Of a DNA stretch of 64,000 bases, positions 33,054 through 45,828 are shown in pieces (position 1 is the first letter of the stretch; each line of letters opens with the position of its first letter). The notes under the pieces are model-generated. The model saw only the letters and a list, made by a program, of their open reading frames with translations. It was not told the origin of the DNA and did no database searches. The DNA is from Zychaea mexicana. Taxonomy: Eukaryota > Mucoromycota > Mucoromycetes > Mucorales > Lichtheimiaceae. Position numbers and translations under genes: made by a program. The stretch is from NCBI RefSeq assembly GCF_025766255.1, contig NW_026516699.1:124001-188000 (forward strand). The letters are read 5' to 3'.

Positions 33054-33514
33054 TGGTGATAAAGACGCGAAAGAGCCCGAAAATATTATTCATTGGTTCA
33101 CGCGCGCATTCGTAAAATAATTATCATCACGAAAGAAGTCTTTGTACCACGACCAAGAGCAATTCCATCGCGGGACACCATCGTTGTTATCTATTGTGTC
33201 ATTTAAATGTCCTTTGCGTTCCTCTTTTTTTTTTTATCAATTAGCCAAAACTGGCACTTTGAGCAAAAAAGGGTCAAGACCCAACAGAGGAAAATTTAAC
33301 CAATTTCTAAAAAAATTGGCAAATACTATAAATACTGCCTATAATCCCTATTTTAACTGCTGTTTCTTTCTTTGTAGCCAGCCCAACAGAAAATCTGTAT
33401 TGGAAGCGCAATTAACTTGACACACACTCTCTCTCACCAACTATTATTGCTTGCTCTTCAACACAGCAAGCACCTCTGTTTATAACATTACTCTATTATT
33501 CTATATAAACTGTT
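33054..33514. promoter_or_regulatory. Shared divergent promoter, deaminase and permease
   Basis: 461 bp between the start codons of the secreted deaminase (-) and the NCS2 permease (+). It has a T-rich tract around 33,226-33,238 and a TATATAAAC motif near 33,501. A two-way promoter is inferred from layout; no known binding site was assigned. Confidence 0.45.
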
Positions 33515-35851
33515 ATGCCTTCTTCCTCCAGCAGAAACAGCATCACATCATCAGACGACATGGAAAAGAAACGCGATCTTGCTACTGAAATTAGAACTGA
33601 ACAGCCTCAAGAGATGCTGTATCCCGAAGTTACCCCGCCTATAATTAGTGCCTCGTTCTCTACTCGTATGAAGCGCAAGTTTACGACCTATGATGGGTGG
33701 TTCGGAAAATATGATTATCGTGCTCTCTGGTAATTGTCAATTGAAAATCTTCTCACCAATGAGACCTTTTGTTCTCGATGCATCTATCAACTAAATTTGG
33801 TATGAACATATATAGTATGCCGCATATTCCATTCTTACGCAGGCGAACAAACACTTCGCCGTTCTATGGACCCAACGATCCAATTCCAGTTTTCCTGGCT
33901 ATTGTCATGGGTATCCAGCGTAAGTTGAATTGTTACTTTACTATATGAAACCTGTAAAAGCTTAGGTTCTTATATCTTACATCTTCTATAGACTTCCTAT
34001 CAGTCATTGGTGGTGTAATCACTCCAACAATTTTGATTTCAGGCTCAGGTAGTAATGCATTGAACCTTGACCAAGATCTGCGACAGTATATGATTTCAGC
34101 GTCTTTGATCGTATCTGGGTTGATGAGGTATGTTGCTTACACATCATTATACTTGAAAGCATACAAGTAAGCTGTTCGATCAACTGACAACCTGGTTTTC
34201 CATATTGCAATACAGTCTAATCCAGATCGTCCGTTTCCGAGTTCCAAAAACAAGATATTACATTGGTGCTGGTTTGTTGCAGATCACTGGTGTTTCATTT
34301 GCCAATCTTCCAGCTGCCCAAGCGATGGTATCGAACATGTATACCAGTAAGTAGTATATTTTTGTTTCTTTGCATAGTTTATTACAGACACTTTTTATAA
34401 GTGTATTATTGAACATCTACTGATTTCCTTCTTTTTCGATGATTGCAATTAGGCGGTTTCTGCCCTTCTGAAGTACTTGCAGACGGAACCGTGAATCCCT
34501 TGCCTTGCCCTGATGCCTTTGGTGCTATTCTCGGTACTCAAATGGTCTGCGCCCTTCTGACAATTGCAATCAGCTTTTTGCCCCCTCGTATCATTCGCAA
34601 GTTGTTCCCTAAGATTGTCACCGGCGTTGTCCTTTTGGTTATCGGAAGTTCATTGTTGACGAGTGCCATGCAAAATTGGGCAGGAGGCTCCGGTCCTTGC
34701 ATGAGTCGACCCGAATCTGGCGACTTTGCATTATGTCCAACGGTTTATGCACCCAACGCACAAAAATGGGGCAGCCCTGTCAACTTTGCATTAGGCGCCT
34801 CCGTGTTTTTTACCATCATCGTGCTTGAACTCGTCGGCTCTGTCTTTTTAAAAAACATTTCTGTCGTTGTCGGTCTTCTCTTTGGTTGTATCATTGCTGC
34901 CGGTATTGGCATGTTTGATAGTTCAGATATTGCCGCTGCTCCAGCAGCCACCTTCCTTTGGGTCAAGACTTTCAAATTGAGTATCTATGGACCAGGTGTT
35001 ATTCCATTCTTGTTCGTTTATCTGGATATGACAATGTAAGAACCAACCGCCATATCAATTTTTTCACTCTAGGGCATGACAAATGCAGCCAAACTAACCA
35101 CAAGAAACTCACAATTTTCTTTTGCTTCAATAGTGAATGTTTGGGTGACTTGACTGCTGCTTGCGATGTTTCAGGCATGGCTATTACTGGAAAAACATTT
35201 GAATCGCGTTGCCAAGGTGGTCTTCTCGCCGACGGTCTGTCTGGTATTTTTTCTGGATTGGCTACTAGCATGGGCGTCGTTACTTTCAGTCAAAACAACG
35301 GTGTTATTGCCGTTACAAGATGTGCCAACCGCTACGCTGGCGTCATTTGCGCATCTTTACTCATCATTTTTGGGATCTTCTCCAAGATTTCCGCAGCGTT
35401 TCTAGCCATCCCCTCACCCTTGATCGGTGGTATGACAGTGTTTCTGTTTGCCTCAGTTGCTACATCTGGTATTCGAATTCTCGGCTATCTTGATTGGACG
35501 CGTCGCGACCGTGTTATTGTCGCTGCCTCACTCGCTCTTGCCTTGGGTGTTTCCGTGGTTCCAGATTGGTTCACGTATGTCATGCCAAAGGTTGAGAACT
35601 CGGCACTTCAGGGCTTTTATGATGCTATCACGACCGTCGTCAGCACCGGCTACATCATGGGCGGTATTCTTTCTGTTCTTTTGAACCTCATTCTGCCATA
35701 CGAAGCTGCTGCAGAAAAGAGCGACGACAACGAATCCAGCAAAAACTCTATTGGGGGCGTTGACCGCGTGTTCCGCGACGAAGAAGCTGGTACTTTTTAC
35801 AATGATAAACACTTTTCGTCGGCTGTAGGCAATACCAAAGAAAACGCTTAA
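33515..35851 (+). CDS. NCS2-family nucleobase permease (UapA/UapC-like)
   Basis: Six exons: 33,515-33,729, 33,843-33,919, 33,992-34,127, 34,216-34,346, 34,453-35,035 and 35,134-35,851; 619 residues. A hydrophilic N-terminus leads to YGPNDPIPVFLAIVMGIQHF, then many membrane segments. The NCS2 signature is present as FSQNNGVIAVTRCANRYAG. A further conserved stretch reads GDLTAACDVSG. The C-tail is Ser/Asn/Glu-rich and cytosolic. This is the plasma-membrane xanthine/uric acid-H+ symporter group; uracil or broad purine transport cannot be excluded. Next to a secreted deaminase and an oxygenase it would import the nucleobase products. Confidence 0.9.
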
Positions 35852-36389
35852 AATTTCAAACGATTGCCCGATTTACGCTCCTTTTGCTTTTTATGTAAAT
35901 TATTCTTACCTTGGTATGGCGTCGTCGTACTTGACAATATTGTTATTACTCTTCTTCTCTTCTGTTGGGGATTTCCTCCCTTATCATTTCCTTCTGATCC
36001 CCTTCTTTCTACAGCTACTACAAAACATTTGAATGTAACAATATTTCAAGCGATTGCAGCCACTCTTCGTAACCAACCTGTACATGATTTTATGATAACT
36101 ATGTATTTTTAATATATTTGTTAAATATTCTCTTCATTCAATAATATCATTGAGCAAATGACAGTGACAGTATCATCTTTTTAAATCGTTGACAATATCA
36201 CTCTATCAATAAGACCGTATTCCTTCTTTTGTTCTCTCTACAACAAGAAGGCCTTTTTGTTCCTTCAATGCTAGAGAGACTAAATTTATTGGACCAGCCA
36301 TTGTTTTGTTTTACAAACTTTTACACAAAAGGAGGAAGCAGGAGGAGGTATATAGAAAAGATGGAAAAAACAAGCCTATCACTGAGTTA
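35852..36389. other. Convergent intergenic region
   Basis: Spacer between the permease (+) and RhoGAP (-) 3' ends. No gene or repeat was recognised. Confidence 0.4.
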
Positions 36390-39040
36390 TTAATCTTTGG
36401 CCCCCTCTTCTTTTTTATCATCGGAACAATCAAAGATTTTGTTGCAGTGGTTTAAAAGGTAATCGATCGTTTCGATTTTGCGGTTCATCTCAAGCAGATC
36501 GCTCGCTTCATCTGGATTTCGTAGTAGAGTAGGACCAAATACAACAGCCAGATTCCGCGTATTCATGTAATTTACATCACACCTCTCTTGTACTCTTAGA
36601 TGAGCCAAAGAGAAAATTACGAATTGTGAGCATAAAACGGTAATAATTAGTGACGTTGAAGCTTTAACATATACCTATGAAGATGACACATCAGGTACCG
36701 TATCGTATCGCGGTTTTCGAGAGGAAGCGACTCATTAATTAGCGAGCGGATATACTGCAGGCGTTCAGTGGGATCGTTAATGTCTAGGGGCAAGTCATTG
36801 TTGGTGGTTTATCATCGTGACTTGATATTTATGTTCGTTTTGCCAACACTTTAGAGTATTTATTGCGCTTACTAGTGGACCTGATAAACTCGTTATGAAA
36901 CTGATATGTAAAAAGTGGATCTGGTAGTTCTCGAAAATACTGCTTCAAAACACTAGTAACAGCATTGATATCGTTCCAAAGGTGCTCGTTAGTCAAGTCG
37001 GGCACTTGCCCTTGATCGAAAAGCTGCTGAATCTCTCGCATTTGCTTTGCGCCTCCTGACTTGCGATAAATTCCTTCAACGTCCATATCTTGCAAAAAAG
37101 CGAAATGTTATAATGAGTTTTGGTGCACTTTGTATGGTGAGGTAATAATTATATACCTCTTGCTTCAACAGCCTCAACACAAGTCCGAACAATGAGTGGC
37201 ACTTTGTTATTCTCCAGCTGCACTTGCTTTACAAGATCGTTCCCAAAAACAACTGAGCTCCTTGTAGACATCGTCGACATGGATTTATGACTGCTGTCAT
37301 TCCTTTTCATGTTTGAACATACGTAAGGGAGTTTTCTCATGCATTTGGAATGACATGTTACGCCGCAACCTATATAAGAGTTATACACATATACGACGCT
37401 TATTTATTCCCAAAACATTGATATGTAAATTACTACTAACCCTGACACTTTAGTTCAGAACTTCGCCATATCTTGTCACCACATACTTCGCAGCGGACAG
37501 GTCGTATAAATTTGATTTGATAAAGGCTATGCTCGTCATTTGCCGCAATAGAATCTCCATGATTGCTGCTGCTGTAGTTATCGGCCGAACCAACGGATCG
37601 TGTTTCTGGGATTGTGCTAGTTGACTCAGATTCACTCAACGTGTACGGACTTTCAGTGCCGCCATTGCCGCTCGTGGAGCTTCCGTTCCCATACTTGTTG
37701 TTGTTGCTGCTACTTTTGCGTTGAGGACCATTTTGCTTGTTACCAAACTTTCCAAACATGAGGCCCCGATTTTTAAGTTTCTTGATCTTGGTTAGCCCTT
37801 CTTCTCCGATGCCACCAACAATCCCACCGACACCACTGCTGCTGTTCTTCTTATTCAACATCGGCGTAGTGTTGCACGTGTCGCTATTCCTTGAATTTGG
37901 CTTCTTGTCTTGGTTATCCAGGAAATTTGTTCCTGCCATAAATGCCACTGCTTCTCGTTCTCGTTCGCTGACACGACGTGATAAATCATTGTTCATGGTA
38001 TTGAGCTCTGCGTTTTTCGTATTTAGTAGTACCATTTCTTTCATTATTTCATCGCGTGCCTCGTTCAATTTATCGTATTCAGATTTGGCTTCTTGAATAT
38101 CTGCTTGAATGGATATAAGTTGCTCGTCAAATAGTTTTCTGAAGCGTTCCCATAGCTTCTGTTGCTTCTTGTCATCGTCATTATTGTCGTCGTCGTCTTC
38201 GTTACTAGAAAAGAAGATCGGCAGAAAGGTATAAGCTGAATTGGATTATATTTCTTTTGCTAATACGAGTCTTATACCAAATAAATAGCGAAAAATCACA
38301 AAGGTTACTTGCTTTGGACGAGGCAAGGATGATGGTCCAGAGATATAGTCCTGAATCTCTGAAACCAAGCTATCCCTTTGCTGTCGAAGGGAATCACATG
38401 TCTTCTCAAGACGTGCTCTGGACAGGTGCGTATCCTGATAATGCTCTTCTTCATCTCGCTTGACAAACCCTTCACCCATTTGGACGCAAAGCCTATCCAA
38501 GGGTCTACCCAGACTTTCATTAATGGATGCACGATTCATGGCCTATTATGTTTTCACAACAGGAAGAAAAATCATCAACGGCCAGAAAACAGACCCGGCC
38601 AAAATTACAATTTGACCATTTTTTATTCCAAGGGGTAAAGACTTGTTGAAATCTATTACCTTAATTCGGTTGCTTGTATTGCTGCTAGAACTCTTTCTTC
38701 CGCTGGTTAGGGGGCTTGATGGTGATGATGGTGGCGAGTAGCTAGTATAATCGCTGTTGTTGCTCCCTGTTATCGTTGCTGCTGTTGACAAGGCAGGTCG
38801 ATCATAATCAGAATCTGCGGTAACATGGTCGCTGTTACAATGATTCCCTGCGTATGTAGAATACGGTGTGACGTGGTCTGCATTAGAGGATGAGAATGGT
38901 GACCTGGAGGCCGGTTTTGGTGGCGGTAATGGTGGTGGAGTTGCTGCTGCTCTTGCGGCAACTACTGAATCGCTTTTGCTTGGACTCATATATCTTGTCG
39001 GAAGGGCTCGTCCATCTGATGGACGGCGACGGTTTAGCAT
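36390..39040 (-). CDS. RhoGAP with C1 domain and coiled coil
   Basis: Exons on the minus strand: 39,040-38,660, 38,542-38,309, about 38,158-37,441, 37,369-37,157, 37,088-36,873, 36,783-36,675 and 36,594-36,390; about 691 residues. The start of exon 3 is the least certain; phase allows 38,158 or 38,167. Order of parts: Pro/Ser-rich N-terminus, a predicted coiled coil (about residues 130-260), a Ser/Asn-rich linker, a C1 zinc domain (CEVCGDKIW, CQGCGVTCHSKC), then RhoGAP with the arginine finger in GIYRKSGG and the motif NTRNLAVVFGPTLLR. It should stimulate GTP hydrolysis by Rho/Cdc42-type GTPases in polarity or wall signalling. No LIM domain is seen, unlike yeast Rga1/Lrg1. Confidence 0.88.
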
Positions 39041-40516
39041 ACCCTTTTCGTAAGATAGAAATCAAGAAAAAAGGTGGCAAGAGATAGAAAGAGACCCTAG
39101 AAAAGGAACCAAAAAAAATTGGAAAAAGGAACAGCAACTACGGAAAACCACTAATCTACAATGATTGTATAGTCGTGACGGCAGCGTAGTATATATATAC
39201 AGTAATACATGTCTTTCTTAGGTACATTCTTTGAAATTTATGATTCGGCCACTTTTGCCTCCAAGCTCTTTTTGAAAAAGAAAATAAAGCATGCATATAA
39301 ATATGCAATGCATATCCAGTTGGATTTTCCAACTGAGTCTATATAATTGTCAGCATAAGATATGACAACGATTATCGTCAAATATCACTTACTTTAATAA
39401 TAGCAAGCTCTTTTCTATTGAAGCACTTTAGAAATATGTTTATGTATTTGCAGCAATGTTCTACTGTATTAGTGATTTAATAAAATATATATAATGGACT
39501 GTGGATCTAGTCAGATATTAAAAATTTGTAAGCTCAAATAAGGTATCATTTACATGATGCAGTGCTGCTGCATAGGGAAAAACAGATACGGTAAACTTAG
39601 CAACTGCAGAGCGCTATCACTGACGTCAAATTGTATGAGCACCAGTAGTGTAGAGACCACTGAAACTGTCAGCAGCAGTGCCTATATATATTTTGTGGAC
39701 TTTAGGTAGTAAGATCACTTTCGACATTATAAACCTAGATATATGCTTTCAAGTTTTGCTATGATCATCATAAGCATCGCCGTGCATACAATTTGGACAT
39801 GATGCTATATATGGTAATTCGTTCAACAGACAGCAACAGCATGGATTAGCCTTTATATAAATTGACTATATGGAACAATAGATCACCCGATGATTTTCTT
39901 GATCCGTAGAGGTGGAATTTGAGCACAATTTGCTGAGCAGGGAGAGTCATTTGCGTGAACCTGTATTTGCAGAAGATACTCGGTAACAGCTGCTCTACTA
40001 CGTAGTACTGCTGTTAAATAGTACTGAAAGAAGTGTTGTAGCACCAAATCTGCTGAGCGGCGGCTGTGCCTTTGTGGATCCAACCTCTTTCGGGCAAGTT
40101 TTCGCCGTGTGTATCCCTGGTTACTTCCCCAAAAGCTTAATGCGAAATCAAAACTTTGTTCCTGTCCAACACTCGCTCAAGATATAACCGTTATTAGAAC
40201 CAAGCACTGACGAATGGATGTCATTGTGTACAACGATAAAGTCACCCTCATATGTTATAATTACAATCTTGTATGAGTAATGACAAAGGGCAGTGACAGT
40301 ATTAGACGTATCGCGCAAAACTTTATGCTCGAAGTTAAAAACTGGGTTTAACGCTGCTTGTAACCTAAAGAATGTTTTCATCGTTTTATAATCACGAGCG
40401 AATACGCCGTACTACGCATAGAACATGAAGCGAAGCCTCCTCCTTCCTGTATCACAATCAACCCTTTTTTAAACCACTCTACTCTTTGTATCCTCTTAAA
40501 TCCTTTCACAGAAAGT
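39041..40516. other. Divergent intergenic region
   Basis: About 1.5 kb between the RhoGAP (-) and the four-TM protein (+). AT-rich with short ORFs (39,883-40,083 and 40,148-40,381, minus) that show no known motif. Confidence 0.4.
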
Positions 40517-41374
40517 ATGCTCGAGCTGCTATATAAAAGCCCTCTTCAAATATGGCTCAAGAACGGACCACAGCCACCAACACGTACGAAAAAAACCTTA
40601 CCGACAAAAACGACTACAATGCGTAACTATGACCTTGGAGCAGAGAACCCGATGGTGCCCACTCCCATACCGGACGATGACGATTTCCAACAACAGATCG
40701 AAGAAGCTGTGGACGAAATCGAAGCATGCGCGAAAAAGATTAGCGAATTGGGCAACAGCTACATTGCCAAAATGAACAACTCGTTTATTCTATTGACAGT
40801 GCTGGGTTTTGTTCCTGCAGCCATGGCGTGCCTTGAATATCTGGTGGAGCCATACTATGGATTTGTTATCTGCCTAACGCTGCTTGCTGCAAGTACGTTC
40901 TATACTCTTTACTACATTATTCAGTATTGGGTAATTCCTGAGGTGTTGAGGTACTTGCTGCGTCGATTGGTCAAATCCAAAGACGAATTATTCTCGACGT
41001 TCGATCAGGAGACGTCGGAAAAGTACAAGTCCCAGGTCATCGAGGAGACGGCAAAGACCGCTCAGGAGGCGCGACTGACGTTCGCAAGCCTTTGCAAGCG
41101 CCGAGGTGTGGTCGATGGCGCCTGCCAAATCATCATGGGCCTCTTATCATTTGCACTTGTACTGTTACTTTTGATCGGTGAGAAAACAGAAGAATGGGGT
41201 ATGCCGGCCATGGCAGAGCTGACGTTTGCCGTGTGGATGTTTTTTGCCAATGTCATCTTGGCTATTGTCTATGCCTTTATCAGCACACGCAAACACAGAA
41301 AGAAATGGCGGGAAACAGAGGCTGTTGCTCGTGAAGTGGCGCGAAAAGAGGCTGCTGTTCAATTAATGGCGTAG
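40517..41374 (+). CDS. Four-pass membrane protein of unknown function
   Basis: A single exon coding 285 residues from ATG 40,517. A second ATG at 40,619 would remove 34 residues that look like a basic, Thr-rich leader. I do not recognise a family. An acidic helical segment (residues about 54-80, DDDDFQQQIEEAVDEIEA) precedes four hydrophobic segments at about 90-110, 114-140, 203-221 and 233-256. A charged helical loop lies between the second and third pairs. The tail is strongly basic and helical (TRKHRKKWRETEAVAREVA). The layout with two hairpins suggests an internal-membrane protein. The small gene with no intron stands apart from its intron-rich neighbours. Confidence 0.7.
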   Translation: MLELLYKSPLQIWLKNGPQPPTRTKKTLPTKTTTMRNYDLGAENPMVPTPIPDDDDFQQQIEEAVDEIEACAKKISELGNSYIAKMNNSFILLTVLGFVPAAMACLEYLVEPYYGFVICLTLLAASTFYTLYYIIQYWVIPEVLRYLLRRLVKSKDELFSTFDQETSEKYKSQVIEETAKTAQEARLTFASLCKRRGVVDGACQIIMGLLSFALVLLLLIGEKTEEWGMPAMAELTFAVWMFFANVILAIVYAFISTRKHRKKWRETEAVAREVARKEAAVQLMA

Positions 41375-42336
41375 ACTTCTTCTTCTCCTTGTAATATTTA
41401 TGTACTACCAAATCGCTTTCTTTTTGTTTATATGTTTGTATTGCACTCATTTTAAATCACCAGCTTTCGTACCAACACTATTCACCTAATTATATTATTC
41501 CCTCTCTTCTCGCAATTTTGTATATCGATGTTCTGTATAGCTCTATTATTTACCCCAAAACTTGACTTTACCCTTCTTGGCCTAGACCCATCTTATATAT
41601 TCCCTTTGCTTTTTTCGGTTTGCATATACCTCGTGATCAAACATTAAAAGCTACATACATTCCATGCATTCATAATTGTGCTAGACTTTCTCTCAATGCT
41701 ATGGCAAGGTTGCCTTGATGGGAGTGAAATTACTAAATAGGGTTTCCGAGCTATATTGGTTCTATTATTTGGTAATGTTATCGTACTGGTCAATTCGCCA
41801 TGCTATTAGGTGTCTATTTCAGGGTCAGGGGCTCGACGCCGATTCACAACAAGGAGAGAAATACCAGTAGCTCACTTTCTGCGCTTAGGTAGTTTAAGCA
41901 GTTGTCATAATTATGGTACATCTCTGGGACATTATTGAAGATTGGATTGCAACCTGTGGGTATTTGAATCAGAGACGTAAGACAAAAACATCACATTTTC
42001 AAAGAAGGAAAGGCTACGGAATTAAACATACATGCTTATTCAATCAATCAACATATTGCTTCATATAATGAAATTCACTAGGTATCATTGGCAACACTAC
42101 TGTTTAATGAAGCCAGAAATCACCAATAATTTAAAAAAGAACTCGTCGTTGTTAGATGGCGGTATTTTCGAGCGGGTAGGGATGTTGCGAAACGATATAT
42201 GCTGCTGGTCATATGATATGACCCGTGTGGACATATGCACTAACAACAAATAACTATAGATGCTCTTCCTTTTTTTTCTTTGATTTCTTTCTCTCGTTAA
42301 AAAACATACACATACACTGACACTTTGCAAAACAAA
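41375..42336. other. Intergenic region
   Basis: No gene recognised. It holds pyrimidine-rich sequence downstream of the four-TM gene. A T-rich stretch (42,270-42,300) precedes the APRT start. Confidence 0.4.
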
Positions 42337-43022
42337 ATGACTGTCTCTTCTTTGTTGCCATCATCCATGCTTGGCTCCGCTAGGCATGAGCAAGACCCTT
42401 CTCTATTACCTGTCTATGATCTACTTGGTGAATTTCCGGAGTTCCCACAACCAGGTGTCAGATTTGTCGATATTTTCCCCATCTTTCGCAGCGTTGACGC
42501 AACGACCACAGTAATTGATCGTTTCGCCGAATACTTGAAAGACAAATCGGTGGATGTCATTGTAGGTTTGGAAGCGCGTGGATTCTTGTTTGCGCCACTG
42601 GTTGCAGTTCGCCTTGGGATTTCATTCGTGCCTATACGTAAAGAGGGCAAGTTACCTGGCGCGTGTTATAAAGCCATCTATGAGAAGGAATATGGACCGG
42701 TATATTACGTGCATAGTTGTTCATAGTAGTACATCTGCACCTTATCATTGTATACATGCTAATCAAAGTGTATGTATCGATATTTTGTGCTTGGACCAAA
42801 TGTTAGGATACGTTTGAGTTGCAAAAAGACTCAATCCAGGTCGGTGCGCGGGTTGCTATCATGGACGACGTGTTTTCAACAGGAGGAACTGCTGCAGCGG
42901 CCGAGCGATTGATTAGGATGGCTGGTGCAACTGTCGTGGCCGACGTTTTCATCATTCAAGGGAAGAACTCAAATGATGCTGGTGTATTACAAGCACCCAC
43001 ATACTCTTTGTTTAGTGTATAA
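42337..43022 (+). CDS. APT1: Adenine phosphoribosyltransferase
   Basis: Two exons, 42,337-42,699 and 42,807-43,022; 192 residues. It begins at MTVSSLLPSSML. The fold is visible from EFPEFPQPGVRFVDI through VGLEARGFLFAPLVAVRLG and VPIRKEGKLPG. The PRPP-binding loop reads VAIMDDVFSTGGTAAAAERL. The C-terminal end (QAPTYSLFSV) matches the usual APRT end. The enzyme makes AMP from adenine and PRPP in purine salvage. It lies about 7 kb past the nucleobase permease but with unrelated genes between. The C-terminal extension relative to 180-residue forms is at the N-terminus. Confidence 0.93.
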
Positions 43023-45828
43023 CAGATCGCAGAGATGATAGTTAAACGGTCGAAGTGGTGTAGATATTACCATGTTGACCCTCCCCTGCTTTATTGATAC
43101 ATATGTCGTAATTAACACGTCTTTTTCACATGAATGCTCCAGCAATGTAAAGCTTGCTTGCCGGCACTATGAACTTTAATTGGCCGCTTTTGGTACGATA
43201 TAATTTAAATGGTCACTGACAAAGAAATGAAATACCAAGTCAAAGAGTACTATTTAGTTATTCGTAGAATGATTATCACTAAGAGCAGTTTACTACATGT
43301 TTGAAATGAAGTACAAGCCATCACAAACATTGTGAAACATCATTGCAACGTAAACGTTAGTTTCGATAAGGGCCAAAAAATATGTATTGGAAACATAGGC
43401 TCAGAGCTCGGTACAGACAGCCAATAGTCACTTCCTATGAAAATAAGTACAAGCTGTGCTCAAGGTTCATTTGTAGGTAGAATGGTCAAATACTCTAAAT
43501 GGGTTCTCTCCCACGACGAGAAGCGGACTTGATACAAAAGTGATTTCCCAGCAGCAAGCAAGAGCTCGTGCTTAGCAATCTTGACAAAGAGCAATTTCTT
43601 TAAACGATAGAATGGTCTGTGCATTGTGTCAAATGGCCGCCCAAAATGTGAAATCGAGAGAGACGGTTACATGCCACGATAAGAAAGTAATGATCGACCT
43701 GTAGGTCAACTGCCTTAGAGTAAAATTGCTACACACTTTATCAAGTAGAGATAAACAAAATAATGTCTAACGACGAGAAGCAAGTGGCTCTCGATGAAAA
43801 AGGACCGAACGGTTTATATGCGTTGATCACATCGTAAGGTCAACATTACAATCCCAGGCGCGAGAAGATGAAATAGCATCATAGAGCTAGCACCACACCC
43901 CACTGCATTCATCTATCCCGTGATTTCGTTGAAATCTAAAAGTAGTCATGGCATTTTGCACGCAGCTGTTTACTACAAAACACATAAGATAAATTTGTGA
44001 GCTTTTTATTAATTTATTATCGTTTCCTTGTTGTTTAAGTTGATTCGGAAAGCCATCCAACTGAGGCGATTAGTGACATCCTTGTGTAAGAGCCAAGCTG
44101 ATCTTCTTTATAAACTTTCCAATTTTCTGGAGTGACAGAGGTACCGAGGTACAATTTATCAAAATCTGAGAGGTGGTTTAATTGGCTCTTTCAAGAATAA
44201 AGGATCTGTTTATGTGTGTGTTGTTGGAAATCAGAAGCTCAGGAAAAAACAGCTAACATTGAAATTGCCTCTAATTTAAGAGATATGGAAGAGGCTAAGA
44301 ATGATTTAAAACTACTTTGCTGAGCATAAACAAATTCTTATTATACTGCACATTAGAGCTAATAAAGCCATTCAAATAACCACAAAAGTGTGCTACCGAC
44401 GTTTACTGAAGATTCGTAATAAGCGGTCGTATTAAGTTTTACAGCAGCTCCAGCGTACCCGTAAACACTTGCAGAATCTTGCTAATACACTCTTCCATGT
44501 CGAGAAACGCCCTATATCCTGTAGATAAGCAAGATTAAGGTATAGGGAACAAGACCGCCGTTGACTATAGCGACGACGATCTTGTCGTCTAGCTTTAATC
44601 TTTAAGTTTTCAGAAAACCGATGCTATCGCCATGAAATTTTCATCTAAGCGGTCATGGTCCAATGATGGTCCAACAAGATTATCGCCAAACCGCTCGGCA
44701 TTGCCAGATTTGCTCAAACAAAGCATGCCTAGTATTCGAACCTACAGATCTCTGGACCACAGCGACTTTCGATTTATTCTTATTGATTGCTGCTACCCGC
44801 TTTGCTGCTGCCGTCGTCGTAGACCATGAGCGATCCGTCGCCGTTCAGTAGAATCATTCGTCACGTTTTCGCCAAAGGCTTATCACTATCAACGCCGTAC
44901 TCGGCATGTACAGAAAGTCGTGAAAGTGTTTGGGCTGCTCGAATCCGCTCTGTCTCCCAGAGATGATATTTCTGTATTTTACATTACAGACACGGGTACA
45001 TATTTGCAAATCAAAGCGAGCAGCAGCAGTATCCAAAACTTTCGTTGCGGCTTTCAAAGTTACCGATGGGCTTTGTTAGTTATTATAAGCATAGCACTTT
45101 GTGTCGCCCTGGATGTCGGGCGAAGCATGACTACTATTCTGCTGAGGGTTGACAAGAAAAATAGAGGTTTACTACATGGTGCTGTAATTCAAGTAAAGAT
45201 GGTGTTGCAGTTTCTTTGGTTTTAACAAGCAAATGATGGATTATCGGGATACTGATGCAGTTGAAGTCAGCTTTCTCATCGTATAAAAAAGCATATCATA
45301 CTGTAGTGCTCAGTTAGCTGGGCTAAAGACAAAGTTTTTGCGCAGCACCAACATTCCTACAATGACTTGTTACCTTTCGTAGATAAATATCAATAGGATG
45401 AGAGCAATATGTCCCAAATTACTGAAGCACAATTCTTTCATCTGTTGTATAATATACATCTGCGCCGTATCAAACATATCTAGACATCTGTGCAGCTGTA
45501 TGCTTCATGCTCAATATATATCAATAAAATATAGTATGTATGACAACTGTGGAAATACAACCTCACGATTGGTAGTGTTAGAGCCACTATATTAGACAAC
45601 AATACAAAAATGGCGGGAAGAGTACTACAATATGTCATGTGCACACATATCACAAATGGTGTCATTGTGGGAAAAGAAAGGGCGTACTTGAAGGTGATAC
45701 AAAGCCAAAAGATCGAACGGAATCGACCCGATAGTGTGTCACAAATCCCCGGGGGGGGGGCAACCAGCACCCCCCGCACCCAGCTTACAAAACTTTTTAT
45801 TTTACAACGGAACAAAAACGATCAAGAC
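43023..45828. other. Long non-coding or decayed stretch
   Basis: About 2.8 kb with no firm gene. Between about 44,230 and 45,230 coding-like pieces occur in different frames (for example near 44,237, 44,330-44,500, 44,632-44,851 and 44,920-45,225) but stops and shifts break them. A short frame at 43,762 (MSNDEKQVALDEKGPNG) also ends quickly. They may be remains of one or more lost genes. I could not name a family. Poly-G (about 45,750-45,759) lies just before Tim8. Confidence 0.4.

Noticed and set aside
45749..45760. Poly-G run just before Tim8
   Set aside because: A simple homopolymer, possibly with uncertain length; no function can be read from it.
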